DNA of 64,000 bases from Edaphobacter sp. 12200R-103 (lineage in GTDB: Bacteria; Acidobacteriota; Terriglobia; Terriglobales; Acidobacteriaceae), in NCBI RefSeq assembly GCF_010093025.1, contig NZ_CP048114.1:682001-746000 (forward strand). The letters are read 5' to 3'. The translations under genes were made by a program, and so were the position numbers. Under the pieces are notes generated by a model. The model was not told where the DNA came from, searched no databases, and saw only the letters and a list, made by a program, of their open reading frames with translations. This document shows, in pieces, positions 18,123 to 27,788 of this stretch (the stretch's first letter is position 1; each line of letters starts with the position of its first letter).

Positions 18123-19106
18123 ATGAATGTTGCACTTCTAGGCTATGGATTTATGGGAGGCGCTCACCTGGCGGCACTGCAGGTTGTCGAAGACGTCACG
18201 GTGAAATCCGTAGCCACGCGCACGCGTCCCTCAGCTACAGATCCTGCTCGAGGCAATCTCGATCTGAAGGCCGGCCCTCTGCCCGAGGACGTAGTGTGGC
18301 ACTCTGATTGGCGAGACGTGATCGCCGATCCAGCGATCGATGCCGTCGACATCTGTCTTCCGACGGATATGCATAGAGAGGTGGTGCTGGCCTCGCTCGC
18401 TGCAGGAAAGCATGTGCTGTGTGAGAAACCGATGGCGCTGAATACGGAAGACTGCGACGCGATCCTTGCCGCGGCCCTCAAGAGTGGACGCGTCTTCATG
18501 GTGGGCCAGGTGCTGCGATTTATGTTTCCTTATCAATGCGCCGCTCGTTATGTTGCGGAGGCGGGAAGGGAAGCTGTTACCAGATGCAGCTTTCAGCGTA
18601 GCGCCGGCTATCCTGGTTGGGGAGGCTGGCTGGCGAACGAAGAGCGCAGCGGAGGAGCCATTCTCGATCTGTTGTGCCATGATCTTGACCAAGTGTTGAA
18701 TATCTTCGGTCCTCCCAGGTCGGTGAATGCCACCAGCAAGGGACCCGTAGATACGGTACAAGCGACCTTGCATTATGGCGACCGGTCGGCGGTGCAGGTC
18801 GAGGGTGGCTGGTTCTCGCCGGAGACTCCATTCTCTGCCAGCTTTGTGGTGGAAGCGAAGGACGAGGTTTTGTCGTTTGAAGGTGATGTGTTGCGTCTCC
18901 AGAAAAGAGGCGAGGCCGGTAAGGTGATTGAAGTCCCCAAGCACGACCCGTACTTTGATGAGATAGCCTACTTTATTGATTGCTGCCGCAGAAACGCAGC
19001 CCCGAAGCTTTGCCTCCCGGAGGAGTCGGCTGCCGCGGTGCGGCTTTCGAATCTGGTGAGAGCATCGCGTGACTTGAGCGGAAAGGAATTGGAATGGCAA
19101 GGATAG
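18123..19106 (+). CDS. Gfo/Idh/MocA family NAD(P)-dependent oxidoreductase
   Basis: A 327-residue enzyme. The N-terminal Rossmann fold is MNVALLGYGFMGGAHLAAL, and the family motif CEKPMALN with its catalytic Lys is near residue 100. The C-terminal alpha/beta domain carries RSAGYPGWGGWLANEERSGG and the conserved HDLDQVLNIFG. It oxidises or reduces a sugar-like substrate; C3 oxidation of glycosides is a known activity in this family. It begins 30 nt after the quinoprotein and overlaps the isomerase gene by 13 nt. Confidence 0.9.
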   Translation: MNVALLGYGFMGGAHLAALQVVEDVTVKSVATRTRPSATDPARGNLDLKAGPLPEDVVWHSDWRDVIADPAIDAVDICLPTDMHREVVLASLAAGKHVLCEKPMALNTEDCDAILAAALKSGRVFMVGQVLRFMFPYQCAARYVAEAGREAVTRCSFQRSAGYPGWGGWLANEERSGGAILDLLCHDLDQVLNIFGPPRSVNATSKGPVDTVQATLHYGDRSAVQVEGGWFSPETPFSASFVVEAKDEVLSFEGDVLRLQKRGEAGKVIEVPKHDPYFDEIAYFIDCCRRNAAPKLCLPEESAAAVRLSNLVRASRDLSGKELEWQG

Positions 19107-19939
19107 AGCCGATGGAGACGGGATTGGTTGTATGGGCTGAGGACAACGCTACCGTGACTCTTAACTATTTGCGGTCATTCGGTCTGAGGGCGATGCAACT
19201 GGGAGTGCCCCCGGGCGTCGATTGTGGCAGGGCATTACCGGAGTGGAAGACGGAGCTGGCGGACTCGGGCGTTGTCATCACTGGTGCTGTTTGCTCCTAT
19301 GCGGGTGAAGACTATTCAGATCTCGAACGGGTACATGAATCTGTCGGCTTCACTACGCCGAAGTACAGGGCAGAGCGAATTGCACGGACCAAGGAAGTAG
19401 CGGATTTTGCACATAGCCTCGGGGTCGGTTCCGTCTCCTGTCACATAGGCTTTGTTCCTGAAGACCCTCAGGCCCAGCTTTATCGGGATATGGTCGAGCT
19501 TACCCGAGAGCTTTGCGATGCATGCGCAGACTTCGGCCAGAACTTCGTTCTCGAGACAGGCCAGGAATCAGCGGCCGTGCTGCTCCGTTTTATCGCCGAT
19601 GTCAATCGTCCGAATCTGAAGGTCAACTTCGACCCTGCCAACATGATCTTCTATGGTTCGGGCGATCCTATCCAGGCGCTCGGTATGTTGAGCGAGCATG
19701 TATTGTCCGTTCACTGCAAAGACGGCAATCCTCCGAAGGAACCTGGCTCGCTCGGTTCAGAATGCGCACTTGGTGATGGCGAGGTGGATTTTCCTGCATT
19801 TTTGCGGCAACTGAAACAGATGGGATACACAGGCGCGCTCACGATCGAGCGCGAAGAACCGAACATGGAAAAGAAGAACGCAGATGTTCGGACGGCCATT
19901 GAAAGGCTGAAATCCTGGAAGGCCGGCGCAGGTCTGTAG
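19094..19939 (+). CDS. Sugar phosphate isomerase/epimerase family TIM-barrel protein
   Basis: A 281-residue xylose-isomerase-like TIM barrel (AP endonuclease 2 superfamily). Metal ligands are visible in FVLETGQESA (Glu near 155), VNFDPANMIFYG (Asp near 180), SVHCKDGN (His near 207) and the closing LTIEREEPN. Such proteins isomerise, epimerise or eliminate keto-sugars. It overlaps the dehydrogenase gene upstream, so the two are translationally linked. No signal peptide, so the product is cytosolic. Confidence 0.88.
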   Translation: MARIEPMETGLVVWAEDNATVTLNYLRSFGLRAMQLGVPPGVDCGRALPEWKTELADSGVVITGAVCSYAGEDYSDLERVHESVGFTTPKYRAERIARTKEVADFAHSLGVGSVSCHIGFVPEDPQAQLYRDMVELTRELCDACADFGQNFVLETGQESAAVLLRFIADVNRPNLKVNFDPANMIFYGSGDPIQALGMLSEHVLSVHCKDGNPPKEPGSLGSECALGDGEVDFPAFLRQLKQMGYTGALTIEREEPNMEKKNADVRTAIERLKSWKAGAGL

Positions 19940-20016
19940 AGAATCCGGAGGGAAGGAAGAGTGACTTCTTTCCGTGCACGGACGGAAACTCCTTCTATCA
20001 TCCTGCAAAAACCACT

Positions 20017-20045
20017 CGGATTCTTCGCGGCGTTCAGAATGGCGG
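20017..20045. repeat. Short dispersed-repeat copy (TTCTTCG...TTCAGAATG family)
   Basis: CGGATTCTTCGCGGCGTTCAGAATGGCGG-like text resembles the element at 38324-38356 and the one inside recQ at 40381-40470. It lies between convergent genes. Confidence 0.4.
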
Positions 20046-20072
20046 AATACCGCTGCAGGCGATACCGAAGCC

Positions 20073-23000
20073 TTATGCCACGACTGTTTCTGCATGCGGT
20101 GCTGGAGCAACCGGCTTGAGCACGGGCGCGAGCCAGTGGCCGGTGTGCGAGCCCGGGTTAGCGGCGATCTCTTCGGGAGTGCCGATGGCGACGACCTGAC
20201 CGCCACGGCTGCCTCCCTCTGGTCCCATGTCAATAATCCAGTCCGCAGACTTGATGACGTCGAGATTGTGTTCGATGACCAGCAGTGAGCCGCCACCGTC
20301 GATCAGTTTGCGGAAGGCTGCGAGGAGTTTGGCGACATCGTCGAAGTGCAGACCGGTGGTAGGTTCGTCAAGGATATAGAGGGTGCGGCTGCGGGCTTTT
20401 GCAGCGGCCTCGTTGCCGTTGGAACGGTTGAGGGCGGAACGTGTTGTCGCGAGATGCGAGGCGAGCTTGACGCGTTGCGCTTCGCCGCCCGACAGAGTGG
20501 TGGCAGATTGGCCAAGGCGCACGTAGCCCAGTCCAACCTCGTCGAGAACGTAGAGCTTATCCACGATCTTGGGATGCCCGGCGAAATAGACCAGGGCTTC
20601 TTTCACGGTCATGTTCAGGACATCATGAATGTTTTTGCCCTTGTAACGAATCTCAAGGATAGAAGATTTGTAGCGTGTCCCGTTGCATTCTTCGCAAGGA
20701 AGTTCGACGTCGGCAAGAAACTGCATCTCCACCGTTACCGTGCCGTCTCCTTCGCAGACGTCGCAACGCCCGCCGGGAACGTTGAAGGAGAAGTGTCCGG
20801 CGGTGAGGCCGCGGCGCTTGGCGTCGGGCTGTGCGGCGAACAGAGCGCGGATATCGTCGAAGGCTTTGATGTAGGTCACGGGATTGGAGCGGGGGGTGCG
20901 CCCGATCGGAGACTGATCCACGAGCACAACATCGTTCAGGTGCTGGGTTCCCGAGATCTCTCGGTAAAGATTGGTAGGATCGACACCGTCATTTGCGCCT
21001 TCCTGCCCCAGTGCCTGAATGAGTGCACGGTACAGGACCTGATGGACCAGTGTGGATTTCCCGGAGCCGGAGACTCCAGTGACGCAAACGAGCATGTTCA
21101 GGGGAATCTCAACATCGACTCCACGCAGGTTGTGAATGCGTGCACCTGTCAGCTTCAGACGCTCGCGGCCGGGCTCGCGTCGATGTTTTGGAATAGTAAT
21201 GGAGGCACGGCCCGAGAGGTATTTGCCGGTGATGGAGTTTGGGTTGCGCGTGACCTCAGCCACCGTTCCGCTGGCGAGCAGCTGCCCGCCAAGCTCACCC
21301 GCGCCGGGGCCGAGGTCCAGCAGATGGTCGGCGGAACGGATCACGTCGGGATCATGCTCGACGACGAGAATTGTATTTCCAAGATCGCGCAGCTCTTCCA
21401 TGATGTGGATCAGGCGCGCGGTATCGCGGGTGTGCAGGCCGATAGAGGGCTCGTCGAGGACATAGAGTGCGCCGACCAGGCGCGAGCCGAGCGAGGTTGC
21501 AAGCTGAATCCGTTGGGATTCGCCTCCGGAGAGCGTAGAGGAGAGCCGGTCGAGCGTCAGGTAGTCGAGTCCAACCTGATCGAGGAAGTGGATGCGTTGG
21601 CGAACCTCTTCGAGGATCTTGCCGGCGATCTCAGTTTGCGAGGGAGTGAGACGGAGGGCAGTGAAGAAGTCTCGCGCGCCGATCACAGTAAGGGCGGCAA
21701 CTTCGCAGATGTTCTTGTCGTTCAGGAGAACGGCGCGGGCTTCTGCACGCAAGCGTTGGCCACGGCATTCGGGGCAGGTTGCGTAGCCGCGATATTTTGA
21801 GAGAAAGACGCGGACGTGCAGCTTGTACTTCTTCTGCTCAAGCGCGTTGAAGAATCCACGGATGCCGGGGAATGATCCGGAGCCGTCTTCGATAAAGCGC
21901 TGCTGCTCCGGCGCCAGATCGTACCAGGGGACATCGGTGGGAACTCCGGCGGCTTTGGCGGCACGCAACATCTCGGTGTGATGCGGGCGGTACTTGGTCG
22001 TGGTCCAGGGGGCAACTGCGCCCTGCGCGAGCGTCTTCGACTTGTCGGGGATGATGAGGTTGGGATCGAAGTCGATAGTGTTGCCGAAGCCCTGGCAGCG
22101 CGGGCAGGCGCCATAAGGGTTGTTGAAGGAGAAGAGACGCGGTTCTGGTTCGCGGTAAGCGCGATGACAGGTGGTGCACTCGAAGGCCGAGGAGAAGCGC
22201 AGGGTGCGAGGCTCACCTTCGCCTTCACGAGGTACCGTGAGGAAGCGCACTTCACCGGATTCACGGTAGCCGGTCTCGATGGCGTCAACGATGCGCGAAC
22301 GAATCTCGGGCGAGAGGGCGAGGCGGTCGACGAGGACGAAGATGGGCTGCGAAAAGTCCAGTTCGAGCAGAGACTCGGGGGTGGAGAACTCGACGACACT
22401 ACCGTTTTGAAAGAGGCGGTTGTAGCCGCGGCGGCGCAGCTCCGTCAGTCGTTCCTTGAGCGAGTCGGTGAGATCGAGCGACGGAGCTGGCTTTGTGGCT
22501 TTCGTCGCTTTTTTCGCTGCGGTCTTTCTTGGTTTCGGAGATTCAGGGGGAGTCTCGGTGGAGGAAGACTGCATCGGCTCAAGCTTTATGTCCGCCCGAA
22601 CGATTGGAAAGAGCGCGTAGACACGGGCACCCTCCGGCAGCGCAAAGAGAGCATCCACGATCTCATCGACGGTGTCGGTCTTCACGATGCCGCCGCAGTG
22701 CAGGCACGTGACCGTGCCGCAGCGGGCGTAGAGCAGACGCAGGTAGTCGTAGATCTCGGTTGCAGTGGCGACGGTGGATCGCGGGTTGCGCGTCTGGTTC
22801 TTTTGCTTGATGGCGATCGCCGGGGCGAGGCCATCGATGTGATCGACGTCGGGCTTCTCGATGCGCTCAAGGAACTGGCGGGCGTAGGCAGAGAGCGATT
22901 CGACGTAGCGGCGCTGGCCTTCCGCATAGACGGTGTCGAAGGCGAGGGAGGATTTACCAGATCCCGAAACCCCGGAGACGACCGTGAGGGCATTGTGGGG

Positions 23001-23090
23001 AATGTCCACATCGACGCCCTTCAGGTTGTGGGTTCGGGCTCCGCGGATGGTGATCTGGTTCTGGTTCTGTTCGGGCGTCTGAGTGCTCAT
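20073..23090 (-). CDS. uvrA: UvrABC excinuclease subunit A
   Basis: About 1005 residues. It has two ABC ATPase halves: Walker A GVSGSGKSSLAFDT near residue 40 and GVSGSGKSTLVHQ near 650, with signatures LSGGESQRIQLA and LSGGEAQRVKLA. UvrA zinc modules are seen in CTTCHRAYREPEPR...CPRCQG and CDVCEGDGTVTVEMQF...CEECNG. UvrA dimers detect helix-distorting lesions and load UvrB. A Lys/Ala-rich insert (KPRKTAAKKATKATKPAP) lies in the first half near residue 200, a lineage-specific extension. I start at ATG 23090 (MSTQTPEQ), just before the conserved ITIRGARTHNLKG; an in-frame ATG at 23114 is possible. Confidence 0.97.
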   Translation of the reverse strand: MSTQTPEQNQNQITIRGARTHNLKGVDVDIPHNALTVVSGVSGSGKSSLAFDTVYAEGQRRYVESLSAYARQFLERIEKPDVDHIDGLAPAIAIKQKNQTRNPRSTVATATEIYDYLRLLYARCGTVTCLHCGGIVKTDTVDEIVDALFALPEGARVYALFPIVRADIKLEPMQSSSTETPPESPKPRKTAAKKATKATKPAPSLDLTDSLKERLTELRRRGYNRLFQNGSVVEFSTPESLLELDFSQPIFVLVDRLALSPEIRSRIVDAIETGYRESGEVRFLTVPREGEGEPRTLRFSSAFECTTCHRAYREPEPRLFSFNNPYGACPRCQGFGNTIDFDPNLIIPDKSKTLAQGAVAPWTTTKYRPHHTEMLRAAKAAGVPTDVPWYDLAPEQQRFIEDGSGSFPGIRGFFNALEQKKYKLHVRVFLSKYRGYATCPECRGQRLRAEARAVLLNDKNICEVAALTVIGARDFFTALRLTPSQTEIAGKILEEVRQRIHFLDQVGLDYLTLDRLSSTLSGGESQRIQLATSLGSRLVGALYVLDEPSIGLHTRDTARLIHIMEELRDLGNTILVVEHDPDVIRSADHLLDLGPGAGELGGQLLASGTVAEVTRNPNSITGKYLSGRASITIPKHRREPGRERLKLTGARIHNLRGVDVEIPLNMLVCVTGVSGSGKSTLVHQVLYRALIQALGQEGANDGVDPTNLYREISGTQHLNDVVLVDQSPIGRTPRSNPVTYIKAFDDIRALFAAQPDAKRRGLTAGHFSFNVPGGRCDVCEGDGTVTVEMQFLADVELPCEECNGTRYKSSILEIRYKGKNIHDVLNMTVKEALVYFAGHPKIVDKLYVLDEVGLGYVRLGQSATTLSGGEAQRVKLASHLATTRSALNRSNGNEAAAKARSRTLYILDEPTTGLHFDDVAKLLAAFRKLIDGGGSLLVIEHNLDVIKSADWIIDMGPEGGSRGGQVVAIGTPEEIAANPGSHTGHWLAPVLKPVAPAPHAETVVA

Positions 23091-23200
23091 GGCCAAACTT
23101 CTATTTTCAGGCATTTGGGCGCTGAGCGCGAGTTAACGGCTGTACGCGAGAGAAGAGAGGTGGTGGCTGTGGCTCCCTATGTTATTGAAGAAGAAAGAGT

Positions 23201-24106
23201 CTATGGATTTGGCGGTCTTCGTTCCAGAGATGCCCTGTCCCACTTTGCCGAATCTGCTGCGGCATCATAGGCGCTCTGGATGAACTCGAGCAGGGCATCG
23301 TCGGGTGAGGGCTGGCGGCGCATATCGTCGTATTTGAAGACGAACTCTCCAAGGTTGTTGTCCCAGAACGCCGCGGAGGGAAGGATCTTCTTTTCCGAGA
23401 GGCCACCGGGCACGGGAGCAGCATAGCAGTAGAAGGCTGCTTCGCCATATCCACCGTTTCCAGGCCAGAAGCCGGCCGAGATAACTTCATGCGAGTAGGC
23501 CTCCCGCTGGATGGAATCGGCGCCCTCGCGCGGCGGTGCGGCCCGGCCGGAGAACCGCGTGACTGCAAAGTCAAAGCTCCCCCAGAAGAAGTGAATGGGG
23601 CTTACCTTTCCCAGAAATCCCGGCGCCCAGGCGCGAAATACCTTTTCCGTGTGGCGAAGCACCTGCCAGAAACGATGCGCATACTCCGCATCATAGGCGT
23701 GATGCACCGTGTCCTGATCGAAGCGGATGGGGTTTTGCACTTCTACCGGCATCGGCCATATCTCTACGGAGACTTGAAGAGAGTCCAGGCATCGGAGGTA
23801 CTCCCTGTAGAAATCGGCGACCGACATCGGTTTCAACGCGAGGGACTCGTTCTTTCCTGATCCCAGGCGCATGCGCAGCACATGCTCGAGGAAGTCGAAC
23901 TCGATGTCGAGAACGTCGTTCTGGTATTCCATCGCCGAGGTTCCCAGGCCGCGTGCCGTGACATAGAGAGGAACGTTCCACCAATGATTCTGCAGCGGAG
24001 TAAGCGCGAGGCGCGTCTTGCCGACGATCTGCGTCCACATGTGCAGGGTGTCCGCCGTGTCAGACCATGCGCTCCAGGGTAGCTCTGGCCATGCTTGGTT
24101 GCTCAT
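23201..24106 (-). CDS. DUF5996 family protein
   Basis: A 301-residue soluble protein matching what I recall of DUF5996. It opens with WPELPWSAWSDTADTLHMWT, then NHWWNVPLYVTARGLGTSAM, and in the middle has SPIHFFWGSFDFAVTRFSGR. The aromatic, His- and Trp-rich pattern is distinctive. The biochemical role is unknown. It lies between lspA and uvrA on the same strand with its own spacing, so operon membership is uncertain. Confidence 0.8.
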   Translation of the reverse strand: MSNQAWPELPWSAWSDTADTLHMWTQIVGKTRLALTPLQNHWWNVPLYVTARGLGTSAMEYQNDVLDIEFDFLEHVLRMRLGSGKNESLALKPMSVADFYREYLRCLDSLQVSVEIWPMPVEVQNPIRFDQDTVHHAYDAEYAHRFWQVLRHTEKVFRAWAPGFLGKVSPIHFFWGSFDFAVTRFSGRAAPPREGADSIQREAYSHEVISAGFWPGNGGYGEAAFYCYAAPVPGGLSEKKILPSAAFWDNNLGEFVFKYDDMRRQPSPDDALLEFIQSAYDAAADSAKWDRASLERRPPNP

Positions 24107-24167
24107 ATCGCCTCCCTCGTTCTCGCGGAGAGGATATCACCATGAAGTTACGAATGACGGCTGGGTT

Positions 24168-24734
24168 TTATGTTGAAGCTTTACCGTCTTCCGGCTGGGG
24201 TCGAATGATCTCGATCATCAGCAGGCAGGCTCCGATCACGATGGCTGAATCGGCAAAGTTGAAGTCGGGCCAGTGGTAGGGGCCCAGGTGGAAGCCGATG
24301 AAGTCGATGACGTAGTGATAGACGACGCGATCGTACAGGTTGCCGACGGCTCCGCCGAGGATGAGCGCCAGAGCGATGCAGGTAAGGTTGAGGCAGCGGC
24401 AGGAACGCATCAGCATCATGCCGACCACCACGACGGCGGCGACCGAGAACAGAATGAGTCCTCGGCGAACCAGGTCCGGCGAGGCGGTGTCGGCGAGGAA
24501 GCTGAACGCAGCGCCCGTGTTGAGGACGTGGGTGATGTTGAGGATGCCAGGGATTACCGTGTGCGAGCGGCCTACGGGCAACCGGTGGGTGATGAATTTC
24601 TTGCTGACGTGGTCAGCGATGGCGACGAAGGCCGAGAGCGCAAGTAGGAGAGGGAAGTAAAAGTTCCTCCGGTTCGCAGGCTGACGGGGCTTGGGGTCGA
24701 ACTCGGTCGGCGGATACTCGTAGCGCTCGGACAT
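24168..24734 (-). CDS. lspA: Lipoprotein signal peptidase (signal peptidase II)
   Basis: A 188-residue polytopic inner-membrane aspartic protease that cleaves prolipoprotein signal peptides after lipid attachment. Family motifs are present: NTGAAFSFL, LILGGAVGNLYDRVVYHYVI (first catalytic Asp in NLYDR) and WPDFNFADSAIVIG (second catalytic Asp). The N-terminal cytosolic extension, MSERYEYPPTEFDPKPRQ, is longer than in most. It lies downstream of ileS on the same strand, an arrangement common in bacteria, though a spacer of 141 bp with two hairpins separates them. Confidence 0.95.
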   Translation of the reverse strand: MSERYEYPPTEFDPKPRQPANRRNFYFPLLLALSAFVAIADHVSKKFITHRLPVGRSHTVIPGILNITHVLNTGAAFSFLADTASPDLVRRGLILFSVAAVVVVGMMLMRSCRCLNLTCIALALILGGAVGNLYDRVVYHYVIDFIGFHLGPYHWPDFNFADSAIVIGACLLMIEIIRPQPEDGKAST

Positions 24735-24804
24735 CGGTCTCGTCTTACTCCATCGAGAAGAATTCGTTTGTTGCTGCAGTTCGCAGGCTCAGAAAGGGGA
24801 CCTC

Positions 24805-24860
24805 AGGGGCCGAAGCCCCTCTCTTCTGTGTTATTTGTTGGCACGGCTAAAGCCGTGGCC
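24805..24860. repeat. Two short palindromic hairpins between ileS and lspA
   Basis: AGGGGC-CGAA-GCCCCT (24805-24820) and GGCACGGC-TAAA-GCCGTGGCC-like pairing (24840-24860) lie 20 bp apart. They resemble REP-type palindromes of the GGCTAAAGCC kind. No U-tract follows on the reverse strand, so they may stabilise or process the transcript. Confidence 0.55.
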
Positions 24861-24875
24861 CTTAAGCAATACCGT

Positions 24876-27788
24876 CTACTCTGCATTCTTTTGAGCTGCA
24901 TAAGGAGGATACCTGATGGCGGCAAGAGCATCGGCACAGCGCAGGCAGACGGTGGGGTATTTTGTATCGTCGCCGACATCGTTGGTGTAGCGCCAGCAGC
25001 GCTCACACTTGGTTCCTGTCGCCACCTTTGCCAGAATTCCGGTGGTGATCTCCATAGCATTGTCGGAGGTGTCTTTGAGCGTGACCGAGGACACGTTCAT
25101 CAGCTCTGGCAGGCTGGATTCGTAGCGCTTCAGCAACTCGCACGAGGACTCATCCAGATCTGCAGTAAGGATCTCGAGCGAAGCCTCCAGTGCCTTGCCG
25201 ATCAGCTTCTCATTCCGGCCCTCTTCCAAGGCCTTCATCGCGATGGCGCGGATCCCAAGCAGTCGCTTCCAGTCCTCCTCAATCTGCCGGAGGCTGGTTA
25301 GCCCAAGGTCATTGATGTTCAGGAAGAGCGCCAGGTGGACACTGGCCTCACGTCCTTCGACCTTCGGCAGCGCCTGCCAGACCTCATCTGCGGTGAAGCT
25401 GAGGATGGGAGCAACCAGTCGGGTAAGAACTTCGGCGATATGCCAGAGCGCAGTCTGGGCGCTGCGGCGTGCCGGGTGATTGGGGGCAAAGGTGTAGAGG
25501 CGATCCTTGAGGACGTCGAGGTAGAGCGCGCTCAGGTCAGTGTTCGTAAACTCATTCAGCGCGTGGTAGGCGCGGTGGAACTCGAACTCGTTATAGGCTC
25601 GGCGGATTTTCCTGTCCAAGTCGGCCAGCCTAGCGAGAATGTACTGGTCCAGCGGTTCCAGCTTTGCAAAATCGCGCTGAGCATTCGTAGCTGGGTCAAA
25701 GTCGTGCAGGTTGCCCAACAGGAACCGGAAGGTGTTGCGCAGCTTGCGGTAGTTGTCGCTGACGCGCTGCATCAGGTTTTCGCTGGCGGCGACGTCTTCG
25801 CGGAAGTCGACGGAGGCGACCCACAGGCGGACGATCTCGCCGCCCAGACGCTTGGCGATGTCGACTGGATCGACGCCGTTGCCGAGGGATTTCGAAAACG
25901 CGCGGCCCTGCTCGTCCAGAGTCCAGCCTGAGGTGGCGACCATCCTGTAGGGCGCTTTTCCTCGCACTGCGACGGAAGTCAGGATGGAGGAGTGAAACCA
26001 GCCGCGGTGCTGGTCGCCGCCTTCGGTGTAGAGATCGGCGGGCCAGCGCAGCTCCGGCTCGACGTCGAGCACGGCATGCCAGCTTGCTCCGGACTCGAAC
26101 CAGACATCGAGGATGTCCATTTCCTTGCGGAACGCCGTGCCTCCGCACGTGGCGCAGGCGGTCCCGGCTGGGAGCAGCGTAGAGACGTCGTTGGCATACC
26201 AGGCATCGGCGCCCTCTTTGTGGAACAGCTCAACGATGCTCGTGTTGACCGCTTTATCGTTCAGGGGAGTATGACACTTCTCACACAGGAAGACCGCGAT
26301 GGGAACGCCCCAGATGCGCTGGCGCGAGATGGTCCAGTCGGGCCGGGTGGCGATCATGTTGGAGATGCGCTCCTGTCCCCAAGCCGGATCCCACTTCACG
26401 TGGGCGATCTCATCGAGTGTGCGCTGACGGAAGGTGGTTAAGGAGCCATCCGGATTCTGCATCGGCGTCTCCATCGAGATGAACCACTGTTCCGTAGCGC
26501 GGAAGATGACGGGATTATGGCAACGCCAGCAGTGCGGGTAGGAGTGATTGATCTCACTGAAACCCATCAGAGCGCCACGCGAGCGGACCAGCTCGACGAT
26601 GGCAGGATTGGCTTTGAAGACCTGCAGACCATCGTACTCGGGCAAACCGTTGCGGAGCCGGCCAGAGCCGTCCACATCGCAGGTCTGGGGCAGACCATAG
26701 CGGCTGCCGGTGGCGAAGTCGTCCGGGCCGTGCGCTGGCGCGGTGTGGACGGCTCCGGTACCCTGCTCGGTGGTGACGTAGTCGGCGTTGACACCGAGGA
26801 TTTCGCGATCCAGAAATGGATGCTGGAAAGTGACGCGATCCAGCCGGTCGCCCTTGAAGCGGGAGATTTCCTTTGCCTCGGTCAGGCTGCAGGCCTGGCG
26901 AGTCGGCTCCGCGAGGGCTTCGGCGACGATATAGACGTTGTCATCGGTGTTTTTCAGGGCAACGTAGTCCAACTCCGGGTTAAAGGCAACGGCGAGGGAT
27001 GCGGGGAGCGTCCAGGGGGTCGTGGTCCAGATGATGGTATAGACCGGAAGGCCCGTCAGCGAGGAATCTATGGCTGCCGGATCGCTGGTAAGGGCGTAGC
27101 GCACATAGATCGAGGGCGAGGTGTGCATCTCATACTCGATCTCAGCCTCTGCCAGCGCTGTTCTGTCGTGGACGCACCAGTAGACCGGCTTCAGACCTTT
27201 GTAGACAAAATCATTTTCGAAAAAGCTGTAGAAGGTCTCAATGATGGCAGCCTCGTAGGCATGCGACATCGTGAGGTACGGTGAGCCCCATCGGCCGAAG
27301 ACCCCAATGCGCTCAAACTGCGACCGCTGCAGGTCCACGTACTTCTGGGCGTACTCGCGGCAGGCCTTCCGGACGGCGAGCGGGTCCATCTCCAGCTTTT
27401 TGCGGCCCAGTTGCTCATCTACCTTGATCTCAATGGGAAGGCCATGGCAGTCCCATCCGGGAACGTAAGGGGAATCGAAACCGGCCATGGTCTTGGTCTT
27501 GACGACGAAGTCCTTGATGCATTTGTTCAGCGCATGGCCCAGATGGATTGCACCGTTGGCGTAGGGAGGTCCATCGTGCAGGATGTACTTCGGGGAGCCG
27601 GCGCGGGCTGACCGGATCTGCCCGTAAAGGTCCTGTTTCTGCCAGGCTTCCAGGCGAATGGGCTCGTTGACCGGAAGGTTGGCCTTCATGGCGAAGGAGG
27701 TCTGGGGCAGATTCAGGGTTGACTTCAGGGGCTTTGCCTGAGGTTCGGTCTGGGTGTTCTCGGGCTTGCTCGCAGTTACGTCCGGCAT
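24876..27788 (-). CDS. ileS: Isoleucyl-tRNA synthetase
   Basis: 970 residues. Class I signature HIGH appears as GAIHLGHALNK near residue 80, after PPYANG. The CP1 editing domain is present (TTPWTLPASLAVAF, HTAPAHGPDDF). The KMSKS loop reads GRAFSKSLGNGVDP, a variant in which Lys-Met is replaced by Ala-Phe. The anticodon-binding region follows and the C-terminus has a zinc module (CERCWRYTNDVGD...CLRCADAL), typical of bacterial IleRS. The enzyme charges tRNA-Ile. No T-box leader is visible in the 343 bp upstream. Confidence 0.97.
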   Translation of the reverse strand: MPDVTASKPENTQTEPQAKPLKSTLNLPQTSFAMKANLPVNEPIRLEAWQKQDLYGQIRSARAGSPKYILHDGPPYANGAIHLGHALNKCIKDFVVKTKTMAGFDSPYVPGWDCHGLPIEIKVDEQLGRKKLEMDPLAVRKACREYAQKYVDLQRSQFERIGVFGRWGSPYLTMSHAYEAAIIETFYSFFENDFVYKGLKPVYWCVHDRTALAEAEIEYEMHTSPSIYVRYALTSDPAAIDSSLTGLPVYTIIWTTTPWTLPASLAVAFNPELDYVALKNTDDNVYIVAEALAEPTRQACSLTEAKEISRFKGDRLDRVTFQHPFLDREILGVNADYVTTEQGTGAVHTAPAHGPDDFATGSRYGLPQTCDVDGSGRLRNGLPEYDGLQVFKANPAIVELVRSRGALMGFSEINHSYPHCWRCHNPVIFRATEQWFISMETPMQNPDGSLTTFRQRTLDEIAHVKWDPAWGQERISNMIATRPDWTISRQRIWGVPIAVFLCEKCHTPLNDKAVNTSIVELFHKEGADAWYANDVSTLLPAGTACATCGGTAFRKEMDILDVWFESGASWHAVLDVEPELRWPADLYTEGGDQHRGWFHSSILTSVAVRGKAPYRMVATSGWTLDEQGRAFSKSLGNGVDPVDIAKRLGGEIVRLWVASVDFREDVAASENLMQRVSDNYRKLRNTFRFLLGNLHDFDPATNAQRDFAKLEPLDQYILARLADLDRKIRRAYNEFEFHRAYHALNEFTNTDLSALYLDVLKDRLYTFAPNHPARRSAQTALWHIAEVLTRLVAPILSFTADEVWQALPKVEGREASVHLALFLNINDLGLTSLRQIEEDWKRLLGIRAIAMKALEEGRNEKLIGKALEASLEILTADLDESSCELLKRYESSLPELMNVSSVTLKDTSDNAMEITTGILAKVATGTKCERCWRYTNDVGDDTKYPTVCLRCADALAAIRYPPYAAQKNAE

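Noticed and set aside
21978..23270. A 430-codon forward frame antisense to uvrA
   Set aside because: uvrA motifs occupy the reverse strand throughout. The forward frame has no recognisable domain.
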